A DNA stretch of 64,000 bases from Pantoea phytobeneficialis (GCF_009728735.1 NZ_CP024636.1:2123720-2187719), one strand, 5' to 3'. Positions 1 through 8,482 are shown, numbered from the stretch's first letter. Notes: generated by a model not told the origin, from the sequence alone. Made by a program: numbers and translations.

Positions 1-14
1 GTGCCGGGTAGCGA

Positions 15-35
15 CTTATGAAAACAAAATGAAAG
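15..35 (-). promoter_or_regulatory. AgaR-type operator, distal copy
   Basis: On the minus strand the core reads TTTCATTTTGTTTTC. It fits, as I remember it, the published E. coli AgaR consensus core TTTCRTTTYRTTTY. It lies about 225 bp upstream of agaR, next to the window edge. In E. coli such sites control agaR and the divergent aga genes, so this copy may serve a gene to the left of the window. That last point is inference. Confidence 0.5.
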
Positions 36-156
36 CTATCAGAGGTCGTAACAGAAAGGCAAGGAAAAGATAACGCAAGGTGTGTAGGTTGTTGTGGCTT
101 ACTGTTGCGCTGACAGAGGTTGCATTTCACCGAAAGAAAGGTGTTAATAGCGCAAT

Positions 157-172
157 CGAAATAAAACGAAAG
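157..172 (-). promoter_or_regulatory. agaR: AgaR-type operator, proximal copy
   Basis: The minus strand reads CTTTCGTTTTATTTCG, again matching the remembered AgaR core TTTCRTTTYRTTTY. It is about 90 bp upstream of the agaR start. A nearby stretch at 130-142 (CCGAAAGAAAGG) resembles a weaker half. Two sites in one leader suggest autoregulation, possibly through looping; this is inferred, not shown. Confidence 0.5.
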
Positions 173-200
173 ACTGGATTAACTAATGGCACAATCCATA

Positions 201-225
201 GCGGCGCGATAAATCGCGCCGCTAC
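201..225. repeat. REP-like palindrome, single copy
   Basis: The palindrome GCGCGATAAATCGCGC sits inside the flanking GCGG...CCGCTAC arms. This is the window's recurrent intergenic repeat, here as one copy inside the agaR leader between the proximal operator and the start codon. It can fold into a short GC-rich hairpin. Confidence 0.85.
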
Positions 226-259
226 CAGTCTTAAAAGACCAAACTGGCAGGTAAACTCA

Positions 260-1066
260 ATGCAGCATTCCGATAACCCAATGGAAAAAAGCGTGGCGGC
301 CACCAGCGAGCGTCGCGAGCAGATCATTCAGAAATTACGCCAGCATGGCAGTGTGCAGGTGAATGACCTCGCCACCCTATACGGTGTTTCGACCGTGACC
401 ATCCGTAACGATCTGGCGTTTCTGGAGAAGCAGGGCATCGCGGTGCGGGTGTATGGCGGTGCGCTGATCTGCGATAACGGCACGGCGGCGGAACCTTCGG
501 TCAAAGATAAAAGTGCGCTTAATGTGTCGGCGAAACGCAGCATCGCCAGCGTTGCCGCTGAGCTGATTAAACCGGGCCACCGGGTGATCCTCGATTCCGG
601 CACCACCACCTTCGAGATTGCGCGTCATATGCGTCAGCATCAGGATGTGATCGCCATGACCAATGGTATGAACGTCGCCAATGCGCTGGTTGAAGCGGAA
701 GGGGTCGAGGTGCTGATGACCGGCGGCCATTTGCGTCGCCAGTCGCTGTCCTTCTATGGCGACCAGGCCGATCAATCGTTGCAGAATTACCATTTTGATC
801 TGCTGTTCCTTGGCGTGGATGCCATCGACCTGGAGCGCGGCATCAGTACCCACAATGAAGACGAAGCGCGTCTGAACCGCCGCATGTGTGAAGTGGCAGA
901 ACGCATCATCGTGGTGACGGATTCCAGCAAATTTAACCGCTCCAGCCTGCACAAAATCATTGATACCCAACGCATCCACATGATCATCACTGACGACAGC
1001 ATTCCGCAAAACAGCCTCGAAGGGCTGCGCAAAGCGGGGATTGATGTAGTGCTGGTCAGCCAGTAA
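260..1066 (+). CDS. agaR: DeoR-family transcriptional repressor AgaR
   Basis: The product is the repressor of N-acetylgalactosamine/galactosamine catabolic genes. The ATG at 260 gives 268 aa, close to the 269 aa of E. coli AgaR. An upstream in-frame start would read through operators and a repeat, so it was rejected. The N-terminal winged helix (about residues 20-75) carries [19 protein letters not shown] and the DeoR signature [17 protein letters not shown]. The C-terminal sugar-phosphate sensor domain has [22 protein letters not shown] and the terminal [15 protein letters not shown]. Similarity to remembered E. coli AgaR is near-continuous across the length. The gene converges on the Gfo/Idh/MocA gene, with a hairpin between them. 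Two AgaR-like operators in its own leader suggest autoregulation. Its classical targets would lie left of the window. Confidence 0.93.
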   Translation: MQHSDNPMEKSVAATSERREQIIQKLRQHGSVQVNDLATLYGVSTVTIRNDLAFLEKQGIAVRVYGGALICDNGTAAEPSVKDKSALNVSAKRSIASVAAELIKPGHRVILDSGTTTFEIARHMRQHQDVIAMTNGMNVANALVEAEGVEVLMTGGHLRRQSLSFYGDQADQSLQNYHFDLLFLGVDAIDLERGISTHNEDEARLNRRMCEVAERIIVVTDSSKFNRSSLHKIIDTQRIHMIITDDSIPQNSLEGLRKAGIDVVLVSQ

Positions 1067-1070
1067 ATGG

Positions 1071-1092
1071 CGCGGGCATGGATCTGCCCGCG
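1071..1092. terminator. Hairpin between convergent genes
   Basis: CGCGGGCA (1071-1078) and TGCCCGCG (1085-1092) form a perfect 8-bp stem with a 6-nt loop between the agaR stop and the convergent oxidoreductase stop. There is no T-run on either side, so terminator function is only probable. Confidence 0.5.
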
Positions 1093-1099
1093 TCACGAC

Positions 1100-2263
1100 T
1101 CAGGCTGGCTGCGGTGCAGTCAGCAAACGATCGAGTTTTTCCCACACCGGTGCCAGGTCCACCAACTTACGCTGTTCGCGTGCTTCATCCATCGCCAGTG
1201 CCAGAATCCCCGCTTCGATCGCATCCTGCGGCGACACCGGCAGCGGGCCGCCCCGCAGCACATGATCCATCACTTCCTGCGCCATCTGTTCATCGGCCCC
1301 ATAATGTTGCGACAATGCGGTGCGGGTGGCATAGGTGTTGTCGACGGTTTTCTTGCCGCTCATCACATCGTGCACCCACAGGAAGCCGCGAATAAAATCG
1401 CCCTCAGCCTGACCGCGTGAACCCATGATACAGAAGCGGCGGAACTGGTCCGGCGCGTTGAGATTGGTGTGGAAATTCAGCGCGACGCCGTTGGCGTATT
1501 CCACAATCGCAACCTGGTGGTCGACAATGTCACCATCGCTGTCGAACACCTTGTCATCACCCAGCCAACCCGAGGGTTTTTGATGAAACAGCGCCATATC
1601 GTCCACCCCTTGCTGACGCGGATCGTTTTCCGGCACAAAGTTGCGGCGACCACCGAAGCTGGCGACGCGCATCGGGCGCGAACCGATCAGGCTGTTGTAC
1701 AGATCGAGGTCGTGGCAGCATTTCTCCAGCATAAAACTGCCGGAGTAGCGCGAGTAGCGTCGCCAGTCACGCATAAAAAACGCGCCGTGGTATGGATAGA
1801 TATGTTCCGACGCTTCCACCGAGACGATATTGCCTAACGCCCCTGACTGACGGGCCTGCATCACATCGCGATACATGGGGGCATAGCGCAGCACCAGGCC
1901 GATCAACAACTGCTCCTGACCATACCGGGCCAGCAGCTCCGCCAGTTGGAAGCTTTGCTCCATGCTGGCGACCACCGGTTTTTCGCAGAACACCTTCACA
2001 CCTGCCGCCAGCCCGATACGGATATGCTCAAGATGCAGATGGTTGGGGGAGCCAATCATCAGCAGGTCAAGCTGTTGCGCCGCCAGCAAGGCTTCGGGTG
2101 TGTCATAAGCAACACCGGCATCAATACCATGTTGTTGCAGCGTTGCCAGCCCGGCAGGAGCCGGGTCGACATAGCCGACGATGGTGAAGTCTGGCGACAG
2201 GCTGCTGAACACATGCCCGAGGTAGCCGAGACGAAATCCTAATCCAATAATGCCCACTTTCAT
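1100..2263 (-). CDS. Gfo/Idh/MocA-family NAD(P)-dependent protein
   Basis: The protein is 387 aa with an N-terminal Rossmann fold (VGIIGLGFRLGYLG, residues 3-16), the family EKP motif at 94-96 and a C-terminal alpha/beta domain holding the probable catalytic His185 in EKCCHDLDLYN. It has no signal peptide, so it is cytoplasmic. Members oxidise sugars or their derivatives; some (family GH109) are NAD-dependent alpha-N-acetylgalactosaminidases, which is notable beside agaR and a GH123-like protein. It is the last gene of the minus-strand sugar operon, 16 bp after the DeoR gene, with GGAGAACG before the ATG. Specific substrate and reaction cannot be read from sequence. Both dehydrogenase and glycosidase are possible. 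Confidence 0.85.
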   Translation of the reverse strand: MKVGIIGLGFRLGYLGHVFSSLSPDFTIVGYVDPAPAGLATLQQHGIDAGVAYDTPEALLAAQQLDLLMIGSPNHLHLEHIRIGLAAGVKVFCEKPVVASMEQSFQLAELLARYGQEQLLIGLVLRYAPMYRDVMQARQSGALGNIVSVEASEHIYPYHGAFFMRDWRRYSRYSGSFMLEKCCHDLDLYNSLIGSRPMRVASFGGRRNFVPENDPRQQGVDDMALFHQKPSGWLGDDKVFDSDGDIVDHQVAIVEYANGVALNFHTNLNAPDQFRRFCIMGSRGQAEGDFIRGFLWVHDVMSGKKTVDNTYATRTALSQHYGADEQMAQEVMDHVLRGGPLPVSPQDAIEAGILALAMDEAREQRKLVDLAPVWEKLDRLLTAPQPA

Positions 2264-2279
2264 GACGTTCTCCCGCGTT

Positions 2280-3050
2280 TTAGCGATCGGCGATAATGAT
2301 GTCGACGCCCATTTTCTCCAGGGCGCGCACGTATTGTTCGGATATGGCGCTGTCAGTGACCAGCCGGTGAATGCGTTCCACTTCGCGGATCAGACAGAAA
2401 CTGGTACGGCCAAACTTGCTGGAGTCGGCTACGGCGATGATTTCACGCGAGACATCGCACATCGCCCGGTTAATCTGCGCTTCGCCCAACTGTGGCGTGG
2501 TGATTCCGGCGGCGAGGTCAAAGCCATCGACACCGAGAAACAGTTTGTCGAAACGGTACTGACGGATATGTTGCTCGGCGGTGGGACCATCAATTGACCA
2601 TGAGGCGCTGCGCACGTTACCACCCAGCACCATCAGATGGATGTTCTCGCGGCTGGCCAGTTCATAAGCGATGTTGATGGCATTGGTCATCACTACCAGC
2701 TCCTTTTTGCTCTCCAGATGCTTGGTCATCAGACTGGTGGTGGAGCCGGAATCGATAATCACCGCCTCTCCGTCGTTGATCAGGGCGGCGGCGGCTTTAG
2801 CGATAGCGAATTTGACGTCGCGATTGATTTTGCCTTTGTCTTCCAGCGGGCGATCAAAGACAAACTGGCGATTGAGCTGCGCGCCGCCATAGCCGCGAAT
2901 GGCGCAGCCACTTTTCTCCAGCCAGCGCAAATCATTGCGGATGGTGACGGAACTGACGTTGTACAGGGCGCTGAGATCTTCCACCCGTACCACACCTTCG
3001 CGCCTCAACTGCTCAATAATCGATTCACGACGTTGCTCGGTATTGATCAT
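2280..3050 (-). CDS. DeoR-family repressor of the sugar operon
   Basis: The protein is 256 aa. The N-terminal HTH has EQRRESIIEQLRREGVV and VSSVTIRNDLRWLEKSG. The C-terminal sugar-phosphate sensor domain has DSGSTTSLMTKHL, FLGVDGFDL and DSSKFGRTSF. It is an AgaR-type paralogue but clearly distinct from the agaR product 1.2 kb away. Its ATG overlaps the kinase stop (ATGA), so the two genes are translationally coupled within the operon. The likely operator is the CCTTTCGAT/ATCGAAAGG inverted repeat upstream of the binding-protein gene. The inducer would be a phosphorylated amino sugar made by the adjacent kinase; both assignments are inference. Confidence 0.9.
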   Translation of the reverse strand: MINTEQRRESIIEQLRREGVVRVEDLSALYNVSSVTIRNDLRWLEKSGCAIRGYGGAQLNRQFVFDRPLEDKGKINRDVKFAIAKAAAALINDGEAVIIDSGSTTSLMTKHLESKKELVVMTNAINIAYELASRENIHLMVLGGNVRSASWSIDGPTAEQHIRQYRFDKLFLGVDGFDLAAGITTPQLGEAQINRAMCDVSREIIAVADSSKFGRTSFCLIREVERIHRLVTDSAISEQYVRALEKMGVDIIIADR

Positions 3051-3964
3051 AGGGACTCTCTTTCAGCATCGTTGAGGAGGGCAGCACCGCGTACGCCGCT
3101 GCTGTCACCAAAAACCGGGGCCAGAATCGCCGCCGGAGGACAGATGGCAAATAAATTTTCGCGCATCGCTTCCGGCAGCAACGGGTAGATTTCAGGAATA
3201 TTCGACAAACCGCCGCCCAGCACAAAGGCGTCAATATCCAGCAGCATTTGTAACCCCGCCAACGCACTGGCAAGCACGGCGATAAAGCGATGGAATATCT
3301 GCTGTGCCAACGCATCGCTGTCACGATAGCTGTGCATCAGTTCCGGCAGGTTGCTGGCCGGATGACCAAAGTGCTGACTCAGCGCCAGCAGGCCGCGACC
3401 GGAGACATAGCGCTCGTAACAATCGGTCAGGCCGCAGTTGCAACTGAACGAGGGCAGTGCGTAACGTCGGAACAACTGCGCGGGCACCGGCAAATGCCCC
3501 CACTCACCGGCCAGGCCGTGTTTACCGCGGAACAACTGCTTATCCACCACCAGACCGCCACCGGCGCCGGTGCCAATAATCGCGCCAAACACCACCGAAT
3601 AATCCTGCGTCTGCGGCGAATGCGCCTCTGACAGGGCAAAGCAGTGGCAGTCATTGGCGATTGCCACTGGGCGGTTGAGCAGCGTCTCGATATCGCGTTT
3701 CAGGTTGCGTCCGGTCAGACAGGGAACGTTGGCCGCCAGTTGCTGCCGGGTATGCGGGTCAGTGATACCCGGCAAACCGATCCCCACTTTCCCTTTTCCT
3801 CCAAATTGCTGATCCGCCTCCTGTGTGAGCTTCACCAGGCAATGCAGAAAGGCGGAGTAATCCTCACCAGGGGTCGGCACCCGTTGGCGAAACAGCGGTT
3901 GCATGCTGTCATCAAAGGCGGCGATTTCAATTTTGGTGCCGCCGATATCAAAGCCGTAGCGCAT
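3047..3964 (-). CDS. ROK-family sugar kinase, hexosamine-kinase-like
   Basis: This 305-aa ROK kinase has the phosphate-binding GFDIGGTK (residues 4-11), the catalytic Asp105 in ANDCHCFALSEA, the second phosphate loop GTGAGGG (131-137) and the ROK zinc site (His157 with Cys175, Cys177 and Cys182). Layout and motifs resemble NagK (N-acetylglucosamine kinase) more than Mak or the regulators, and there is no DNA-binding N-terminus. It would phosphorylate a sugar released in the cytoplasm after ABC import. It lies between the ATPase gene (5-bp gap) and the DeoR gene (4-bp overlap). The precise sugar (GlcNAc, GalNAc or hexose) is uncertain. The context favours an N-acetylhexosamine. Confidence 0.87.
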   Translation of the reverse strand: MRYGFDIGGTKIEIAAFDDSMQPLFRQRVPTPGEDYSAFLHCLVKLTQEADQQFGGKGKVGIGLPGITDPHTRQQLAANVPCLTGRNLKRDIETLLNRPVAIANDCHCFALSEAHSPQTQDYSVVFGAIIGTGAGGGLVVDKQLFRGKHGLAGEWGHLPVPAQLFRRYALPSFSCNCGLTDCYERYVSGRGLLALSQHFGHPASNLPELMHSYRDSDALAQQIFHRFIAVLASALAGLQMLLDIDAFVLGGGLSNIPEIYPLLPEAMRENLFAICPPAAILAPVFGDSSGVRGAALLNDAERESL

Positions 3965-3969
3965 CGGTG

Positions 3970-5094
3970 TTATCTCGCCATCGGGCGGAGTACGCGCCCG
4001 TGATTGATATCAAACAAATGCGCGTGCTCCAGCGCCAGGTGCAGGCCGATACGCTCACCGGGTTGCAGCGACCAGCCGGGCGAGGAGGGGAAGCGCGCGA
4101 CAAAGTGACGACCTGCGACATCGCAATGAACGATCTCCTCATTCCCCATATGTTCCAGCGTCTGCACCGTTGCGGGCAGCGCGGCGGGGGCATCTGCCGT
4201 GGTGATTGCCACATGTTCCGGGCGAATACCGAGGCAAATCTGTTCCTCGTTATAGTCGTTAAGACGCTCGGCGACGCTGGCTGGCAGCGGTAAATGTCCG
4301 GCATCGCCAAAGGAGAGCGTTAACGCATCCGCGTTACGCATAATAGTTACATCATGCAGGTTCATAGCCGGGCTGCCGATAAACGCGGCCACGAATTTGT
4401 TTGCTGGCTGATGATAGAGGGTCACCGGCTTATCAACCTGCTGAATCACCCCGCGATCCAGGACGCAGATACGGTCGCCCATCGTCATCGCTTCCACCTG
4501 ATCGTGCGTGACGTAAATCATGGTAGAGGGAAGTCCTTCCGCTTTCAGTTGCTGATGCAGATTGATCAGTTGCAGGCGCATCGAGACGCGCAGTTTGGCA
4601 TCGAGGTTGGAAAGCGGTTCATCAAATAAAAACACGCGGGGGCGGCGTACGATGGCGCGGCCCAGCGCGACACGTTGGCACTGGCCGCCAGATAACTGGC
4701 CCGGTTTACGCTCCAGCAGGTGACTGATCTCCAGATTTTCTGCCGCTTCACGCACCCGGCGATCGATCTCATCACGCGGCATTTTGCCTTGCAGGCTAAA
4801 CGCCATATTTTTGTACACCGTCATATGGGGGTAGAGCGCGTAGTTCTGGAACACCATCGCCACTTCGCGGTCCTTGGGTAATACCTGATTTACGCACCGG
4901 TTCTGGATCACGATCTCGCCTTCGCTGACGCTTTCCAGTCCGGCAATCATGCGCAGCAGCGTCGATTTGGCGCAGCCTGATGGCCCGACAAACACCATAA
5001 ATTCGCCTTCCTGAATCGACAGCTCAATACCGTGCAGCGCCTGGAAGCCGTTGGGATAAATTTTCTTCACATCATGTAATTGAATACCAGACAT
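3970..5094 (-). CDS. CUT1 sugar ABC importer, ATPase subunit (UgpC/MalK type)
   Basis: The protein is 374 aa, the usual MalK/UgpC/MsmX length, with a C-terminal OB-fold (TOBE) regulatory domain after about residue 240. The Walker A motif is GPSGCAKST (37-45), with Ala where most family members have Gly. The signature is LSGGQCQRVALGRA, Walker B is VFLFDEPLSNLDAKL and the H-loop is YVTHDQVEA. It energises import through the two permeases encoded just upstream on the same strand (23-bp gap) and is followed by the kinase. The C-terminal region has the family's GIRPEHV motif. The Walker A change leaves the essential Lys-Ser-Thr intact, so the enzyme is expected to be active. Confidence 0.93.
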   Translation of the reverse strand: MSGIQLHDVKKIYPNGFQALHGIELSIQEGEFMVFVGPSGCAKSTLLRMIAGLESVSEGEIVIQNRCVNQVLPKDREVAMVFQNYALYPHMTVYKNMAFSLQGKMPRDEIDRRVREAAENLEISHLLERKPGQLSGGQCQRVALGRAIVRRPRVFLFDEPLSNLDAKLRVSMRLQLINLHQQLKAEGLPSTMIYVTHDQVEAMTMGDRICVLDRGVIQQVDKPVTLYHQPANKFVAAFIGSPAMNLHDVTIMRNADALTLSFGDAGHLPLPASVAERLNDYNEEQICLGIRPEHVAITTADAPAALPATVQTLEHMGNEEIVHCDVAGRHFVARFPSSPGWSLQPGERIGLHLALEHAHLFDINHGRVLRPMAR

Positions 5095-5117
5095 AGCTGC
5101 TTCCTCTGAGTGGTGAA

Positions 5118-5987
5118 TTAGCCTTTCACACCGGCGCTGGCAATGCCCTGGATGAAATAGCGTTGGAAAAAGATGAATAAAATCAACATCGGTAATACCG
5201 CCATCAGTGCACCTGCCATCAACATCGGATAGGGCACACCGGCACGGCTGGCAAGGGACGCCAGGCCAACGGGTAACGTGAGTTTATTGACGCTGGTATT
5301 GACGATCAGTGGCCACATCAGGTTATTCCACGCCCACAGACCATTGATGATGGTGCAGGCAATCAAACCCGGACGAATCAACGGCAACAAAATGCGCCAG
5401 AAAATGGTGAAGTGGTTGTAGCCGTCAAGTAACGCTGCCTCTTCCAGCTCGCGCGGTACGCCAAGGAAGAACTGCCGCAGCAGAAAGGTGGCGTAGATAC
5501 TGAAAATGCCAGGCAGGATCAGACCGCTCAGGGTGTTCACCAGGCCGAGCTTTTGCACAATCAGAAACTGTGGGATCAGAAAGGATTGTGCTGGCACCAT
5601 CAGAATCGAGACGCACAACATAAACACCGTATCGCGCCCGCGAAAGGTCAGGCGCGAAAAGCCGTAGGCGGCCATAGCAGCAATCAACATTTGCAGCGTG
5701 ACGGTAAAGAAGGTGTAGAGAAACGAGTTGATATAAAAGGTGGTGAACGGAATCTCGGTCAAAATGCGGTGATAAGCCTGCATCGAGGGATGTGCAGGCA
5801 GGATCGCCATAGGAATCTGAATGCTTTCCGGCTGCGTTTTCAGTGAGGTCAGCAGCATCCAGATAAAGGGTACCAGCGAAATCAGGCTGGCGAGCGTCAT
5901 CAGGGCATAGACGGTCAGGCGGCGCAATTTTTCCTGATGTTGACGGCGGAACCACGCCAGTTCTTCGGATTGGGGTAACGTGCTCAT
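5118..5987 (-). CDS. CUT1 sugar ABC importer, permease 2 (UgpE/MalG type)
   Basis: This 289-aa inner-membrane protein has about six transmembrane helices, starting at TVYALMTLASLISLVPFIWM. The cytoplasmic EAA loop reads EEAALLDGYNHFTIFWRILLPLIRPGL, covering the EAA...G...P contact site for the ATPase. It pairs with the permease encoded 11 bp upstream. The start is backed by GGAAGCCAGTC before the ATG. The family imports mono- or oligosaccharides; specificity rests mainly on the binding protein. Confidence 0.92.
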   Translation of the reverse strand: MSTLPQSEELAWFRRQHQEKLRRLTVYALMTLASLISLVPFIWMLLTSLKTQPESIQIPMAILPAHPSMQAYHRILTEIPFTTFYINSFLYTFFTVTLQMLIAAMAAYGFSRLTFRGRDTVFMLCVSILMVPAQSFLIPQFLIVQKLGLVNTLSGLILPGIFSIYATFLLRQFFLGVPRELEEAALLDGYNHFTIFWRILLPLIRPGLIACTIINGLWAWNNLMWPLIVNTSVNKLTLPVGLASLASRAGVPYPMLMAGALMAVLPMLILFIFFQRYFIQGIASAGVKG

Positions 5988-5998
5988 GACTGGCTTCC

Positions 5999-6934
5999 TC
6001 AGGTCACTTTAATTTTTTTGCCAATAAACATCTGAACCAGGCTAATCACCAGGGTCACGACAAACAGCACCACGGCAATCGCTGAGGCATAGCCTTTTTC
6101 CTGTAAATAAAACGCGTATTTGTAGAACAGGAAGGTCACGGTCATGGCATCGCTTTCAATCATCGAGCGGTCGAACATGAGAAAGATGACGTCGAAGATT
6201 TGCAGCACTTCGATAAAACTCATAATCGAGACGAAAAACAGCGTGGGTAGCATCAGCGGCAGCGTAATAAAGAAGAAGCGGCGTAAGGTGCCAATGCCAT
6301 CAATATCGGCGGCTTCATAGACCTGACGGGGAATATTCTGTAAACCGGCCAGCAGGATAATGATTTTTAGCGCCAGTGATGACCAGATGATAATAATCGA
6401 CACGCTAAGATGAACCACTTTGGGGTCGGACAGCCAGTCAACTGAGGGCAGGCCAATAAATCCCAGCAGGTGATTCACCAGACCAAAATCACCGTTGAAC
6501 AACCATTGCCACACCATCGCCACCGCCGCAGGCATGGTGATGGCGGGCAGAAACAGCAGGGTGCGGAACAGCGTCTTGCCGCGAATGGGTTGATTCAGGC
6601 CAATCGCCAGCAGCAGCGAGAGCGCCAGACTGACGGGCACGCACACCACCACATAGAACAGGGTATTGAAGGCAGCAGTATAAAAATCATCATCGCTGAA
6701 CAGATCACGATAATTATCCAGACTGACTTCAGTCCAGTTCATAAACTGGTTGAGGTCGGTAAAGCTGTAAAATAGCGTCTGGAGAAAAGGGATGAAATAA
6801 AATACCAGCAGGCCGATAACCAGCGGAGCGATCATTATCCAGCCCCAGAAACGCTCGGCTCGTTCCAGACTACTGACATTTTTTACCGTTTTAACCGCAG
6901 GAAGATTTACGGTGACGGGAGAGATATTTTCCAT
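5999..6934 (-). CDS. CUT1 sugar ABC importer, permease 1 (UgpA/MalF type)
   Basis: This 311-aa inner-membrane permease has a first helix at GWIMIAPLVIGLLVFYFIPF and about six helices in all. Its EAA loop is VYEAADIDGIGTLRRFFFITLPLMLP. It forms the transmembrane heterodimer with the next gene product. A two-unit REP-like repeat (6947-7007) separates it from the binding-protein gene. Such repeats often stabilise the 3' end of the upstream message, which would favour excess binding protein over permease; that is inference. Confidence 0.92.
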   Translation of the reverse strand: MENISPVTVNLPAVKTVKNVSSLERAERFWGWIMIAPLVIGLLVFYFIPFLQTLFYSFTDLNQFMNWTEVSLDNYRDLFSDDDFYTAAFNTLFYVVVCVPVSLALSLLLAIGLNQPIRGKTLFRTLLFLPAITMPAAVAMVWQWLFNGDFGLVNHLLGFIGLPSVDWLSDPKVVHLSVSIIIIWSSLALKIIILLAGLQNIPRQVYEAADIDGIGTLRRFFFITLPLMLPTLFFVSIMSFIEVLQIFDVIFLMFDRSMIESDAMTVTFLFYKYAFYLQEKGYASAIAVVLFVVTLVISLVQMFIGKKIKVT

Positions 6935-6946
6935 CTTTATCGGCTC

Positions 6947-7007
6947 GGTAGCGGCGCGATTTAACGCGCAGGTTGTCGTAACGGCGCGATAAATCGCACC
7001 GTTACGG
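6947..7007. repeat. REP-like doublet inside the sugar operon
   Basis: Two diverged copies of the window's palindrome in opposite orientation: GGTAGCGGCGCGATTTAACG at 6947 and GTAACGGCGCGATAAATCGC from 6979. It fills the gap between the binding-protein stop and the first permease. Confidence 0.85.
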
Positions 7008-7015
7008 ATTGCGTC

Positions 7016-8281
7016 TTACTTTTCCATCACCCGGCTAATTTTCTTCACCGATTTATCCATCTCTTCTTTGGCATCCGCACCCATAAAGATTTTCTTCAGG
7101 CTGCTGATCCACATGTTTTGCCACTTCGGTGTATTGGTGCCTGCCGTCGGGTAAGCGGTGGCGTGGTCCAGCGCAGTGAGATAGGCAGTAACATCGACCT
7201 GCTTAATATTGGCGGCCCAGGCAGGCATCGCCTGTTTGTTGGCGGGGATCACCGCGGCGGCCAGTTCCTCCTGTGAGGATTTCTGCGCCATAAAGGAGAC
7301 ATAACGCCAGGCGGCATCTTTATGCTTGCCGTTGGCATACAGGGCGAAGCCGAGGCTGTGCGCAACACCCGCTTCTTTATCGATGCGTGGCATTTCGATC
7401 ACGCCGATATGATCATTAATCTGTGGGTTGCTGGCGAACGGGGCCGCCTGCCAGGAACCGGCGTACACCATTGCCGCGCGGTTGGAGGTAAACACCGAGT
7501 CGGTTTTCAGCTCGCTCATCTGGTTGGCAGTCGGCAGCAAGCCGCCTTTCATCATTTGCTGCAACTGTTGGTAAACCCAAATGGCGTTATCGCTGGCGAT
7601 ATCCGTCGGTTGGCCATTGGTCGGAACAATATGGACGCCTTTCTGATACAGCAGGTTCAGGTAGCTTTCCTGACCGTCATTGCTCAGGTCCATATACAGC
7701 GGGAAAGCATCGCCCTTCAGTTTGGCTTTCAGCGCGGTGGCGGTGGTTTTCAGATCATCCCAGGTCCAGCCTTTTTTCGGATAACTGACGCCAGCCTGAT
7801 CAAACAGTTTTTTGTTGTACCAGACAGCGATGGCATCCACATCACGCGGAATCGCCAGTTGGTTGCCGTCAAACTGATAGGCCTTCACCGAACTGGCAAC
7901 GATGTTGTTAAGATCGACTGATTTATCGTTCAGGTAGCCGTTCAGTGGGGCCAGGACGTGGTTCTGCGCATACTGAATAAAGTAGGGCATGTTGACCCAA
8001 AAGATGTCCGGTGCGACGCCCCCTGCGACGGCAGAGTCCAGTTTGACGAAATACTGAGATGCAGGCACCACTTCAATATCAATATTGATATCCGGGTTGG
8101 CCTTCTCAAATGATTGCGCAATTTTTTCTTCCGCAGGAAGTTGATTACGATCCCATATTGCATAACGTAAGGTTATTTTATCTGCGGCGTGGCTGAGTGC
8201 AGGAATTAAAAGTGCGACAGCTAATGCAATTCCGGAAATTACTGGTCTGGCGTGAGACTTATTGTTTTTAGCAGACAGCAT
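7016..8281 (-). CDS. CUT1 sugar ABC importer, extracellular sugar-binding protein
   Basis: The start at 8281 gives 421 aa, usual for COG1653 binding proteins. A longer reading to 8512 would run through the promoter and operator and was rejected. Residues 1-32 form a signal peptide with a basic N-region and the core GIALAVALLIPALSHA, so the mature periplasmic protein begins near ADKITLRYAIWD. Family features include the N-terminal LRYAIWDRNQLPAEEKIAQSFEKANP and the hinge region DIFWVNMPYFIQYAQNHVL. It is first in the operon binding protein - permease - permease - ATPase - kinase - regulator - oxidoreductase. The ligand is not visible from sequence. Neighbouring GH123-like and NagK-like genes suggest amino-sugar oligosaccharides. 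Confidence 0.92.
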   Translation of the reverse strand: MLSAKNNKSHARPVISGIALAVALLIPALSHAADKITLRYAIWDRNQLPAEEKIAQSFEKANPDINIDIEVVPASQYFVKLDSAVAGGVAPDIFWVNMPYFIQYAQNHVLAPLNGYLNDKSVDLNNIVASSVKAYQFDGNQLAIPRDVDAIAVWYNKKLFDQAGVSYPKKGWTWDDLKTTATALKAKLKGDAFPLYMDLSNDGQESYLNLLYQKGVHIVPTNGQPTDIASDNAIWVYQQLQQMMKGGLLPTANQMSELKTDSVFTSNRAAMVYAGSWQAAPFASNPQINDHIGVIEMPRIDKEAGVAHSLGFALYANGKHKDAAWRYVSFMAQKSSQEELAAAVIPANKQAMPAWAANIKQVDVTAYLTALDHATAYPTAGTNTPKWQNMWISSLKKIFMGADAKEEMDKSVKKISRVMEK

Positions 8282-8340
8282 GACACAACCCTCATCAATA
8301 AGAAGTATTTCTCTGGAAAGACCCGGTGTGGATAAATGAT

Positions 8341-8370
8341 TTTGTAAACCATCCGTAATCTGGCTGTCAA
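8341..8370 (-). promoter_or_regulatory. Putative sigma-70 promoter of the sugar operon
   Basis: On the minus strand there is a consensus TTGACA (8370-8365), then 18 bp, then TACAAA (8346-8341). Transcription would begin about 50 bp before the ATG at 8281. The gene-free stretch 8282-8734 also holds the operator described separately, an inverted repeat GCTAAT/ATTAGC (8493-8510) followed by nine T (8515-8523), and an AT-rich leader before the divergent gene. Confidence 0.5.
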
Positions 8371-8403
8371 CAACGAAAAAGTGTAAGCACAACCCATGAT
8401 TTT

Positions 8404-8482
8404 CCTTTCGATCTTTCGAAATCGAAAGGTTTTTTGCGGGTTTACAGCACTGTTTTCGTAACAGAAAGAACGAATCGAAAGG
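8404..8482. promoter_or_regulatory. Putative operator of the local DeoR-family repressor
   Basis: CCTTTCGAT (8404-8412) and ATCGAAAGG (8421-8429) form a perfect 9-bp inverted repeat with an 8-bp centre. A third half-site ATCGAAAGG recurs at 8474-8482. DeoR-family proteins use TTTCGA/CGAAAG-rich half-sites, so this is a good candidate site for the repressor encoded within the operon. It lies between the divergent binding-protein and GH123-like genes and could control both. Confidence 0.6.

Noticed and set aside
80..259. N-terminal extension of agaR
   Set aside because: It would read through an AgaR-type operator and a REP palindrome; the ATG at 260 gives the length of E. coli AgaR.
377..1096. 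239-codon open frame opposite agaR
   Set aside because: Antisense shadow of agaR; no family features and no ribosome site, and agaR matches a known protein along its length.
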